Below, one piece after another: positions 53,854 through 64,000 of a stretch of 64,000 nt of DNA. The DNA is from Chrysomallon squamiferum. Taxonomy: Eukaryota; Mollusca; Gastropoda; Neomphalida; Peltospiridae. Under the pieces are notes generated by a model that was given only the letters and a program-made list of their open reading frames with translations, was not told where the DNA came from and made no database searches. Positions within the stretch are counted from its first letter, which is position 1, and each line of letters opens with the position of its first letter. The stretch spans positions 10,497,038-10,561,037 of the forward strand of contig CM022667.1 in the NCBI GenBank assembly GCA_012295275.1, in the 5' to 3' direction. The position numbers were made by a program, and so were the translations under genes.

Positions 53854-54469
53854 ATCATCTCAACTTACTACTGATACAAACATTATTATTTTGGGCAGGG
53901 GCTAAGATGACCTGGAAAGATATAGGTCAAAAGGGAACCGTCACAGAATGCTTATAAATATTTATAAGCAATGAAATCCCTACTGTCCTTAAACATCATT
54001 CACACAATATGCAATAAAAATAACGAAAATCCAATAACAACACCAATAACAATTATCATTACATGTAAGAGATGTTCATTTTTCTTTTTTAACGCACTTA
54101 TCCTATGAAAACTGTTGAAGAAATGCTAATAAAAATGAAATCTTTGAATGTGCACGTGGCGGAGCGAACAAATAACGTTGTAACATTTTTATATCCCGTG
54201 CGATCATTTTACATGGAGGCCAGTCTCGCAAGCGGTAACAAAAGCCAACAAATCAGTTTATGGTTTAGTTATTTATTTATTTATTACGGTCGTGTTCTTG
54301 CTATTTTCGTTTGTACTGTTACGATTTACGACCTCTGTTTCATGGTTTATAGTAAACAACATATTTTCTTTTACAGAATGCCGGTATATAGTTACTTTGT
54401 GAAATGTTATCCTTTGAAACGTAAGAGTCTTTTCAAAGAAAGACGAAAACAAAGAAAAGTTAAATAATT
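52904..54469. other. 3' flank of gene C and spacer to the P450 pseudogene
   Basis: It contains the putative 3' UTR of gene C, a (TC)n tract at about 53422-53474, poly(A) near 53691-53714 and poly(T) near 53820-53849. An open frame of about 120 codons at 54105-54467 has no recognisable domain and is not called as a gene. Confidence 0.6.
53352..53357 (+). terminator. Candidate polyadenylation signal AATAAA of gene C
   Basis: Canonical hexamer about 450 bases after the gene C stop codon, followed by a T-rich stretch at about 53378-53391. Genes A and B, whose 3' flanks differ from that of C, lack an equally clear site close to the stop. Confidence 0.4.
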
Positions 54470-55605
54470 TTATCTCGTTTAGAAATCTAAGTTAGAAACA
54501 TGGTGACATTTTCAGTGTCCATTTTAGTCCATCGTTTAATAATTGCAGTAAATGGATTCCAAAAAATAAAGGATACGTTTCTAACAAACTGCGATATGTT
54601 TTCCGACAGACAGATATGTTTCTGATGGATTTAACGACTCACAACAAAAGATTGTTTGGCTCGAATGATGATGTTTGGAAAGAACTGAGAAAAGATTCTG
54701 ATACGATGCTGAAAGAACTGGTTATGGGGAACAGCCTACTAGAACGAAGCGTTCAAGTAGAGATAGCTTATTTTTGTTTTAGAGAATTTATCACTGCATC
54801 GGCAACAAGTTATTTCTGCTACTGAGTTGGGGTAAAACATTTAATGTCGAGATCAAGACTTAATTCAGTTTTGGAAACTTGCTGAATATCTGTCAAGGAC
54901 GTCTGTTGTTATTACTATTTTTCCATTTCTTCGATTTCTGCCAGCTGATCTTTTTAAAACTAATGTGAATAAAACAAGATTTCGACGCGATACTAACAGA
55001 ATTGATGGGTCCATGCATTGAAGAACGCACGGTCCAATGCGAAGAAAATAACATCAATGATATTTTTTAAAGAAATTAAAGAAATGAAGATGTAGGGAAA
55101 AATTGGGATAATGCAGACAAACATTAATAAAGATAATCTGCGAATCACAATGTGGAACATTTTTATTAATGGAATGGAAACAACAACGTCAACTATTCGA
55201 TGGCTTTTGTTGTACTTTTTGCATTCCAGACATTCAGCATAAATGTTTTGCTGAAATTTAGAAAAAGACAGGCACCGAAAGACCTGCATGTCTTAAAGGC
55301 AAAGCTGATCATACTTACATAGAAGCAACTACTATGGAAGCATAACATGATGTGGAATACTTACCTAATTCCAAAAGATGGAATTATTTTCCAGTCAGTG
55401 ATTCTGTTCTATATTATCCAGTTGTCTGCGGTGATCCCTTTCGTGATAGGTACCACAAACCACCCCGCGGTTTATTTCTCTTGGTAAAAAAGTTTGAATT
55501 TGTAAAACCAGGTGGGCGTATTATATCAGATTTGAAGCCTATTTTTGGAATTGCCCAAACATCACAATCATATCGTATTAAAGTAGTTTTAAGAAACCAA
55601 AACCG
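54470..55605 (+). pseudogene. CYP2-like cytochrome P450 pseudogene, intron-free
   Basis: Pieces of a microsomal P450 follow each other in the right order but in changing frames with stops. They are an N-terminal strand (KHGDIFSVHF) near 54495, FSDR near 54605, helix C region (DDVWKELRKDS) near 54668, a helix F-G region ending IFPFLRFLPADLF near 54950, a helix H/linker region (LTELMGPCIEERT) near 55000, helix I (MWNIFINGMETTTSTIRW) near 55150-55205, helix K region (DHTYIEATTMEA) near 55320, LDSVLY-like SDSVLYYPVVCGDPF near 55400, and the C-terminal strands (FEFVKPGG, LKPIFGIAQ) near 55500. The heme-binding cysteine loop between GDPFRDRY and KPPRGLFLL is deleted, and the N-terminal anchor and Pro-rich hinge are not seen. 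Because all pieces are contiguous without introns, it could be a processed (retrotransposed) copy, though no poly(A) tail or target duplication was identified. It cannot encode an active oxygenase. Confidence 0.85.
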
Positions 55606-55895
55606 AACAAACCAAGTAACTCATGTAGATACTGATTTAATATTCATACTAATTTAATGATATATGGTACTAAAGGATTCTTATGTTTGGTAAGATTATT
55701 AATACGAAGTGGTTTGCACCTCTACTGGGCTATCCGCTCAGCATTTCCCCTTATCCTATTTATTTTTTCCTTGAATGTATTATTGTATGTTTGGCATTGA
55801 TTAGTGTTATTATTATTATTGTTGATGTTGTTGTTGTCGTCGTTATTATTTATTTATTTTTACGTTTCCGTTGTTCGCTCCCCCGGTCTATTATC

Positions 55896-56368
55896 CTCAA
55901 GTAGCATGGACCAATGATTTTTATAAAAATTCAAATAGGAAACTCAAATTTTGCACGCAAAATAGAAAGATCCGAGTACGCTCGGAAACCGTCACATCGG
56001 GGTGTCAAACTTCCAGATTCATCAATTTTACATCAATTTTCTGTATTTTTTATGATTTATACTAATAAACTAATCGATTGTTGTTCATATTACAAAACTA
56101 TTATGTAGAACACCTAACACTTTTACCTTAATGAAACTTTTCAAACTGGATTATTGTTTTGCACATGCGTGCATAATAAACTGAGATTTTAATGTTCTAG
56201 CAGATTACTATATTAACGTTTCTAGCTGGCAGTGTTCCTCGTTTTAGAACCCATCTGATTCAGGGGTAGTTCGTATCCATTAAATTGGAGAAATCTGGAG
56301 CCATTTTTCGAGCAGACGCAGTTCGTACCGTCACGAGTTACTGTTCTTGTTGGTCCATGCTACCTGAG
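55896..56368. mobile_element. Possible small element with 19-base terminal inverted repeats
   Basis: CTCAAGTAGCATGGACCAA at 55896-55914 is matched at 56350-56368 by its reverse complement with one difference. The interior of about 435 bases has no coding content and is less AT-rich than its surroundings. No clear target-site duplication was seen, so the element class is not assigned. Confidence 0.4.
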
Positions 56369-57308
56369 TTCGAGCACAAAACAGAACAAAACAAAACAAT
56401 TTTTAAAAATACAAAAATACTCAATTACATTCCATATTCACCTGATTAAAAAAACTCTGCAGCACCTGCAAGTATCACATTTGTACAAGTTATTGTCGGA
56501 TTGAATAAAATAAAAAAAATTAAATCATAACTAATTATTTTCTTTAAATATTGAAGAAATCTGTCGTCTGCCCGCAATATTCTGTGTTTCTTGTTTCCTC
56601 CAAAAAGTGTATTGCATGAAATAAATATTTAATATTACACAATTGTCCTTTCACTCTTGAAAACAAAATAAAATAAAATAGTCAGAAGACAAGCAATTAC
56701 ATAAAGCCGAAAAGTTTTGTAAACATTTTTTTCTTTCTTTTTCTTTTTTCTTTTATTTTGTTATTATTAATTTTATTGTTTATTTTTTTTTTTTTTTTTT
56801 TATTATTATTATTTTTTTTTTTTTTTTTTTTTCAGGTAACGGCTGTTCTCATTATATTGATATTTCATAGCATAGTTATGCATTCAGTTTAATATTGTTA
56901 TGCATTCTAAAAGTAGACTTATTTTAAAAGCACATTCAGGGCTTAAATATGTGTTATTTAGTTATTTATTATGTAATTCATTTAGTGTTGTAACAACTAA
57001 CAAGTACTTTCATAGCATTGGACAGATGTATATAAAGTAGTTTATCTTTTTAATTGACCTGTCAGAAAGCGTGCCCATCGCAGACGTGCTTCACAACAGC
57101 TTGCTCTGATTAGCACGTTAATTTTTTTCCTATTCCTATTCCTATTTAATTGGTAACAGTAGGCATAGATGACAGAAGTTTTCATTATTGTTGTTTGTTT
57201 TGTTGGTGGTGGTGTTTTGTTGTTGGATTTTATCGGGTATCAAGAATCAACTATAAACATATACTTTATATATTGTTAACTATAATAATGCAAATTATTA
57301 TTTATTAT

Positions 57309-57340
<32 letters not shown>

Positions 57341-58838
57341 TAATAAAATAACATATTTTGCATCATTTGAGTAATTAATCTTAAAAACAAAAGTTGTTGT
57401 TTTATTTGGTTCTGCTGACATGTTTTAACACTTATCCAAAGAAATTACTGTTAGTCAACACAAGCTATTTTGAATAGCTCTAACATAGTTGTACACAACT
57501 GTATCAAAAACATGAAAGTACAAACACATTTCCTAAAACTGTTGCTATTTCTTGTTTTCTTTGTTTGGTGGGGGGGGTTTTTTTTTTTTTGATGTTTCAT
57601 TTTTTTTTACATCTTTTCATTCACCTTTCTAAAATTGTTTATTTATTTATGGTTTTTATGAATTAACTGAATTCATTTAACTTACAAACAGCAGTAACAT
57701 ACATGTTATCATTTTTCTTATTATTTTAATCCATGGTCAAATGAAGACTTCCATTTAATTTTCGTTTAACTTAGAGGCATTTGTTTAGATTTGTAACAAG
57801 ATTTTCAATTATTTTGTGTGTGGTGGGGAAAAGGTTAAGTTTATCTTCGGCATTTAGTTTTTCATAATCAGATAAAGAATTTCACTGGCACAAGTATAAT
57901 ACATTGATCGATTTTTTTCATTTCTATAGGATGTGAATCACTGATTTATTAACTGGAAATAATTATATTCTTGCAAATAAAATAAAATTAATTTAATTTA
58001 ATAAATAAAAATAAAATCTTTATATTTTAAATACCCAAGACTCAAAAACACATCTCTGATAACCAATCATGGAGCAGCAGGGGGAAATAAGCCATTGGAT
58101 GAATCACAAATCATTCATTTACAACTCAACAGCTGCGAACCCAGCACGATAGACATGCATACAGAAAATATTGACTGAATTATCAATAAAATAATTCAAT
58201 TAAATTAAATTAATAACAAAAACTGATAACAACACACAATATATCACTTATGAAAATATTTAATCAATGAATGACAATTTATTATAAACATGAAAATGTT
58301 TTGTTTTTTGTTGTAGTCAAAAATATTTGCAGAAACTATTACATTTTATTTCTACCAGTTAATCAGCTGAATGACTTTCACATGTATTATTATTATTAAC
58401 ATTTCTTAAAACATTTTTTCTTTTTCATAAGCTTTAAAATTATTTTTATTGGTGAAGATACATGTACAAAATATAATTTTTCTAAACTTCAAATTAGTTC
58501 CACTTGTCAAGATGTCAACCTTTGCTAAAAACAAAGAATGGCAATAATACAAAACTCCATTCATCTTTCTTGTTATTGAGCTTGTAATGTAAAATAAATA
58601 TTTAAAAATATATCAATAAATTTTATATAAATTTTTAACTTTATTTTTCAATGACTGATTTAGTGTCAAACAAGTAAATACAAAAATCAAAATAATATTA
58701 ATAATAATAGCAGCAGAAAACAGTTTTCACTCTGTTTTTCAACAAAGAAATGGGTATAATTTACACATAGCTTTAGAAAAAGAATTATAAGACATTAATT
58801 AATAATAAAAATTAAGAAAATAATAATTCAAACTAAAA

Positions 58839-58877
<39 letters not shown>

Positions 58878-59085
58878 AATATATGCATATACATACAGGT
58901 GGCTCATAAAATAACTAGTTCATTTATCATTATGAAAAGTAAACACATTTTTTTATATATATTTAGAAAAGATTTAAAAGAAAGTAATGCATTCAGCTGA
59001 AAAAACTAAAATTTAAAGTTAAAAAATATTAATTTCATTTCAGTGAAAATTTTCAGATACAGCTACCAGTCACTTATAAGCCACC

Positions 59086-59118
<33 letters not shown>

Positions 59119-62100
59119 TATATATCCTTTGTCTAACAGACAGTATCAGCTGTGTAAAGTGAAACCATTATTTTAACAATGATCTGAGCATGGGAAGCAT
59201 AAATTTTACAAATACTGATGTTTTGCAAATGTCAAAAATATACATATGTGAACAATAAAAATTGAACAACTTCGAAACAAAACAAATAACTATATACAAA
59301 ACCCCCTTTTCCAGATTATATAAAAATAATTATCTGTTTATCAAAATTCTATAAAAACTCTAACTTAAAAATTACTATCTAATATATATGAAATATCTGA
59401 TTATTATAAGCATTTGGTTTATCCTAAGGAGGTGAGGAATTTGCATTCGATGTTCAGGATAAAGGTGGTATCTTAAGACAGTAACCATTTCTTTATTTGA
59501 TCCTGCATTCCTAAAGAAAACAAGAACTAAATTAAATTAACTGTGTTATATCTCAACTACATGCCCTCGACCACAGCAGATCCACAGATACATTTTGTGT
59601 TAAGTAAAAATAATATATTATTTTCTTTTAAGTGAAAATTGTTTTCAAAATAGTCTTTTAAGATCTAAACCGTTAATTAATTAATTTAAATATAGTAGTT
59701 TACCAAAAAGCTACATTTCAGGTGAGTACCTTAAAATACAGAAATTTATCTAGTCATTATATCGTATCACTATGTGTAGTTATTATAAGATAAATTACAA
59801 TGTAATTTCCTTCATATTAACATTTCCAAAATATTCATGGAAAATTTCCAAACCATTCACAATACTAATCCCATTCATTCTGATTATTAACAGGCTTTGC
59901 CACAGAAACAGTAATATATCTTGCTAATAGTTTTGTCACAGATGTTCTGAAATACACTGTAATATTGCCACTGGACCATATTAATAATACATATGCACAT
60001 TTGGAAACAACCTAAATTCTGAACTATAAAGAATTTAAGAAAAAGGACTATTGAAACGTATAAGAATTTCAATCAATAATTAAACTAAAATAATATATAT
60101 AATACTTCATATTAAAGGTTAAAAAAACAGGATTTCAGAAACTGGATTGTACAGAATTCGGTGTCCATAATTAAACACATACAACATTTAAACTCTTCAT
60201 ATTAATACTTTGTCATTGCCGTTAATCATTAACCATCATCACCATGTAGCCAACTATATCATTCCACTGTTGGTGAAATGCTTAGCATGTTGTTTCCACA
60301 TTAACATAATACTAACAGTGTAGTTTTCTAATACCTTATTCCCATGTACAAATAATCTGAGTTACACTAACGTACAAATTACATCATAAGATACGAATAT
60401 ACTAAACTAAATACACCTATCTCTGGATATTTACTGAATGCCTGTAAACCAAAAGTTAATACAAATCACTGTCTTAAACAACACTGTTAAAACTGCCCAT
60501 CACCCTGTATATAATTAACAACAAATATATTTTAAAGTTGTCTAAACAACATTTTTGAAAGTCAAATTCCAAAATACTCCTCATAATCAACAATATATAT
60601 TGATATATCCTTCAAATACCCAAACTATTCACAACTAATTTTATTTTATGGTTACCTTTTCAAAAATGTATTCCCTTTTTCTTGATAAGTTTAAAAATAT
60701 ATTTCTCATTTTCAAGGTAGCAATTTCAAAATATGTTCTCACAGTTCCATGAAACAATTTCAGAAGTGTTCCTGATTTTCTAATTTATAATTACCAGATG
60801 TGTTCTTCACTTTCTGATTTACTATTTCAAAATGTGTTCCTCCTTTCCAAGTTATAATTTCCTAATATTTTTCATATTTTCTCAGTTACAATTTCAAACT
60901 TAATCACTTGCTTTCAAGCAACAGGTTTAGATATAACAATTTTCAAAAATGTCCCCACCATTTCTCCATAATAATTTCAAAATATCTTGCCCTGTTTATT
61001 GAGTTCAACATTTGTTAAAAGAGATTCTTAAGATCTTTATTTATTATTATTACTTCACTAAAATGAATATCAAAATATCAAAATTAAATTTCATACATTT
61101 TAAAGTATCTGTAAAAGTTTTGCAAAATCATTACAAAACACATTTAAAGCTCACAATAAAATTAACAATTAATTTATATACAAATATGCAAATTTAACCT
61201 TTTGCAAATTATAAAAATACTACAGAATACTGCTTCACTGGGAATAGAAGTTGTCATATTTATTCCATTAAAAGTAGAATTAGAATGATAGGACATCACA
61301 GCTGACAAAAGTTATGCCAAGGTCTTTAAGCCTGAGAACAGGAAGGAGTATAAATTTTAACTCCTTCCATGAGAAATATTTTGTGAGAATGCAATATTTT
61401 ATTGGGGATAGATAATAGATAAAGTATTAGCTTATTCCCATCTGGACCTATCATGACAATTTCCAACTCCAGAAGTTTATATAAAATGTTATTACTTCAT
61501 TAAAGAAAGATTGTGGGGTTTTTTTCAGTTTTGATAAGATATCTTTACAAGCAAGAATATTATGAAAATAAAATGAAAAAAAAGGAGTTAATTTTCATTG
61601 CTAGAAACCTGATAGAGACCATAAACTGGAAATTAAACAGTAGGAAATCTGTGAATGGTGCAAAAAAAAATCAATACAGGATTTGGTTTAGAGTTTTAAT
61701 AAGAAGATAATAAAAGCAGTACTACACTATAATTAAAACTACGAGGTTTTCAGCAGTTGAGGTAGCAATCACAATAGCAGCAGCTGCATTTAATAAATAT
61801 AGATATTATAATAGAAATAAAATTCATCTAGTTTTCCCTAATTATTTTTAACATTCTTAAGAAAGAATTTTTTTTTTCAATTTCATTAATAATTCAATAT
61901 TTAGTATACATTTATATTTATTAATAATTCATTATTTTGCCTATAATCCAAGGTCATTATGATGTAACTGTATAAATTTTTTATGTACCAAATACTGTTT
62001 ACATTATTAGAATATAGTTATTTACAAAGTTATCAGATGCCAACTATTTTTCAAATACACCAGAATAACAGCATAAACAAATAAAGTATGCATAACTTTA

Positions 62101-63260
62101 CAAAAGATCAGAATTAAAATCATATTCAAAAACAAAGATTTGCCATCTTTATGATAAATAATTGTAAAGAGATGTTAACAGCCATAACACAAATAATATT
62201 ATATGCACATCACTGCATGTACAAAATAAATATTGAAAATTAAAAAATATGCTTATTAAAAATATTCAACATAACAAAATGATGGAAGTAATTACAGCAC
62301 TTACAGCAATTTTTGCTGAAAATTATAAAACAGAAAAATAAAAAATAAAATGATATTATGTTTCATTTTTTTTCTAAAGCTTATGAACTCATATAATTTT
62401 ATTTTGTTTTAAAACTTAATATTAAAACCAAAATTTATCCACAGAAATAAAAAATAGTTTCAGAAATTAGCTATGATTTAACTTCCAACAGATACTTTTT
62501 TTAAAATTCTAATTTAAATATAAAACCAAAGCATAAAATATTTAAGTATTGTAACTTCGGTTCAATGTTTGACTTATTTGTGTAACTTACTTTCTGTTTT
62601 AATAAATCTGGTTGCCCAATTCAAAAAAATGGGAAAATAAAATTGACATAAAATTTTGACCAACACAGGATGTCAACTCTAAAAGCTTTTGCATTGCATA
62701 ATACTGATATGTTAATGAAATTAAAAATGTTCATCACATCATGAATATCAAAACATAATAAAAATACTTTTTACTTCTCTTTGTCTGTCATATTTCCTTT
62801 TTTTTCATTTTTTAAAAAACAAATATTTATTAATAGTTAATATTTATATATAGCTATATATATATAAATATCCTTATATTTTCTGGTATCATTTTATTTC
62901 AGTGATTCAGAAATGTACATACAAAGAAAGACTGAGAAATTAGAAATTATTTTGAAAAAATAAAATATATATATATATATAAATTAAAAAAAAAAAAACT
63001 TTTGAAGATTAAAATTAACAAAGTACAATTATTACAAACAAATTCAAGTAACCACAAAAAGATTATTAACATGTTTTCTATGAAAATAATTATGATGAAA
63101 ACTGGAATTAAATAAATATAATATACTTGGAGCAATATATAAATTATTCTATTTTGATAAATTTATTAACAGTCCAATGTATATATTATATGGACTAACA
63201 TTACATTTCTAGATATACATTATGCAGAATGAAAATTAATATAATTAAAAAATGTATGTG

Positions 63261-63308
<48 letters not shown>

Positions 63309-63488
63309 TATACATCTGATGAATGTGGAACGTACTTGACACTCAGCATACATTACTATGTCTAAATGTATTTTGTGGTTTTTTAATTTATTTATTTAAT
63401 TTTTAAAATGTTTGTTGTTGTCATCATTTTAATAACATTCTCAACTTAGTCCTAAATGTAATCTGGATATGTGATTGTGCAGTGTATG
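56369..63488. other. AT-rich region with no recognisable gene
   Basis: Frames on both strands are short and do not show family motifs or codon-like composition. Simple repeats include T-rich DNA at 56.73-56.83 kb, (TA)n at about 57308-57334, (TG)n at 58842-58874, (TA)n at about 59086-59112, and (CA)n at about 63271-63305. One MITE-like element lies at 58896-59086. A distant intron or intergenic DNA of a neighbouring gene is possible. Confidence 0.6.
58896..59086. mobile_element. MITE-like element with GGTGGCT(C/T)ATAA ends
   Basis: The left end reads CAGGTGGCTCATAAAATAAC and the right end, on the other strand, reads TGGTGGCTTATAAGTGACTG, so the two termini are imperfect inverted repeats. The element is about 190 bases, non-coding, and sits next to TG and TA microsatellites, consistent with insertion at a TA-rich target. 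The superfamily is not certain. Confidence 0.5.
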
Positions 63489-63706
63489 TACAAGGGGGTG
63501 CAAAAGTAGGTATACAGTTATGAAAAAAGAAAACACAGTACTCATTGCATTTATTATTCAAACAAAAAAGCTAATATAAAAACACATGAATTTTATTAAT
63601 TTAAGTAAAATTTTATAAATAAGAAAAATGAGTCCAATTAATTTAATGTGCTACTAAATTCACTGATGTGATACTACTGTATACCAGCTTTTGCAACCCC
63701 CTTGAT
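63489..63706. mobile_element. Mariner-like MITE with about 27-base terminal inverted repeats
   Basis: The left end (from 63491) reads CAAGGGGGTGCAAAAGTAGG followed by TATACAGT. The right end, read on the other strand from 63704, reads CAAGGGGGTTGCAAAAGCTG followed by GTATACAGT. TA lies immediately outside the left end and one base beyond the right end. The interior of about 160 bases is AT-rich and has no transposase. Ends of this general kind and a TA target fit Tc1/mariner elements; family assignment is inference. Confidence 0.65.
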
Positions 63707-63860
63707 ATAGATATACAGATACAGATACAGATACAGATACAGATACAGATACAGATACAGATACAGATACAGATACAGATATAGATACAGATACAGATAT
63801 ACAGATACAGATATAGATACAGATATAGATACAGATATAGATATAAAGATACAGATATAC
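63705..63860. repeat. (AGATAC)n hexamer satellite with AGATAT variants
   Basis: About 25 hexamer units begin directly at the right end of the MITE-like element. The first block (63717-63779) is homogeneous; later units alternate between AGATAC and AGATAT. Tyr-Leu or Val-Ser repeat peptides on the minus strand are artefacts of this satellite. Confidence 0.9.
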
Positions 63861-64000
63861 ATACTTGGTGCTCTGTATGCAATGTACATCTCTGTCATAA
63901 ATGTGTATATCTCTGTCATACAGAGAAACATATATACTCACATGGATTATGTATCAATCTCCATACCAATTAATATACAATGAATTTAAAATTAATGAAT

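Noticed and set aside
54105-54467. Open frame of about 120 codons before the P450 relic
   Set aside because: No domain, no P450 N-terminal anchor or Pro-rich hinge, and composition typical of random AT-rich DNA. The P450 similarity starts only near 54470.

Overview
The window looks like nuclear DNA of a metazoan, most likely a mollusc and possibly a cephalopod. It is AT-rich, has spliced genes with GT-AG introns, many long microsatellites (CT, TG, TTA, TTTA, GATACA), tRNA-derived SINE-like heads and small inverted-repeat elements. The phylum is an inference. No bacterial operons, rRNA genes, CRISPR arrays or functional tRNA genes were seen.

The core is a tandem family of three intact seven-exon genes on the + strand: A (8150-13845, 960 aa), B (20782-26744, 933 aa) and C (46290-52903, 935 aa). 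In all three the exons join in frame from ATG to stop. Each product reads as signal peptide, Cache-like domain 1 with its stem, EGF-like domain 1, a long Lys/Arg-rich linker ending in a furin-type R-S-K-R site, Cache-like domain 2 with its stem, EGF-like domain 2, and a short hydrophobic C-terminus that looks like a GPI-anchor signal. Each Cache-EGF module resembles the ectodomain of the GPR158/GPR179 orphan class C receptors (GPR158 is the metabotropic glycine receptor; CG31760 is the fly relative). No seven-transmembrane domain is encoded. The genes therefore appear to make duplicated, membrane-tethered or cleaved ligand-binding ectodomains without a receptor core, which is the main candidate for an undescribed system.

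Between B and C lies a rearranged graveyard of the same family. An inverted decayed copy D1 (minus, about 34.26 to 32.11 kb) has lost exons 1, 5 and 7 and parts of 3, 4 and 6. There is also an intact orphan exon 6-7 pair (D2, +, 34744-35728) and an orphan exon 7 with premature stops (D3, minus, 37082-37193). The flanks are duplicated directly (about 27.9-29.9 kb and 37.9-41.8 kb) and inversely (30.0-30.4 kb and 43.6-43.9 kb; 37.4-37.8 kb and 39.2-39.6 kb).

A and C share nearly identical exons 1-3, synonymous sites included, although introns 1-3 do not align. This suggests exon-limited gene conversion or another unusual homogenisation.

From 1 to 8.1 kb no gene is recognised. At 54.5-55.6 kb there is a broken, intron-free CYP2-like cytochrome P450 pseudogene. 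From about 55.9 kb to the end the DNA is AT-rich with no recognisable gene, but it holds three small terminal-inverted-repeat candidates and a GATACA-type satellite.
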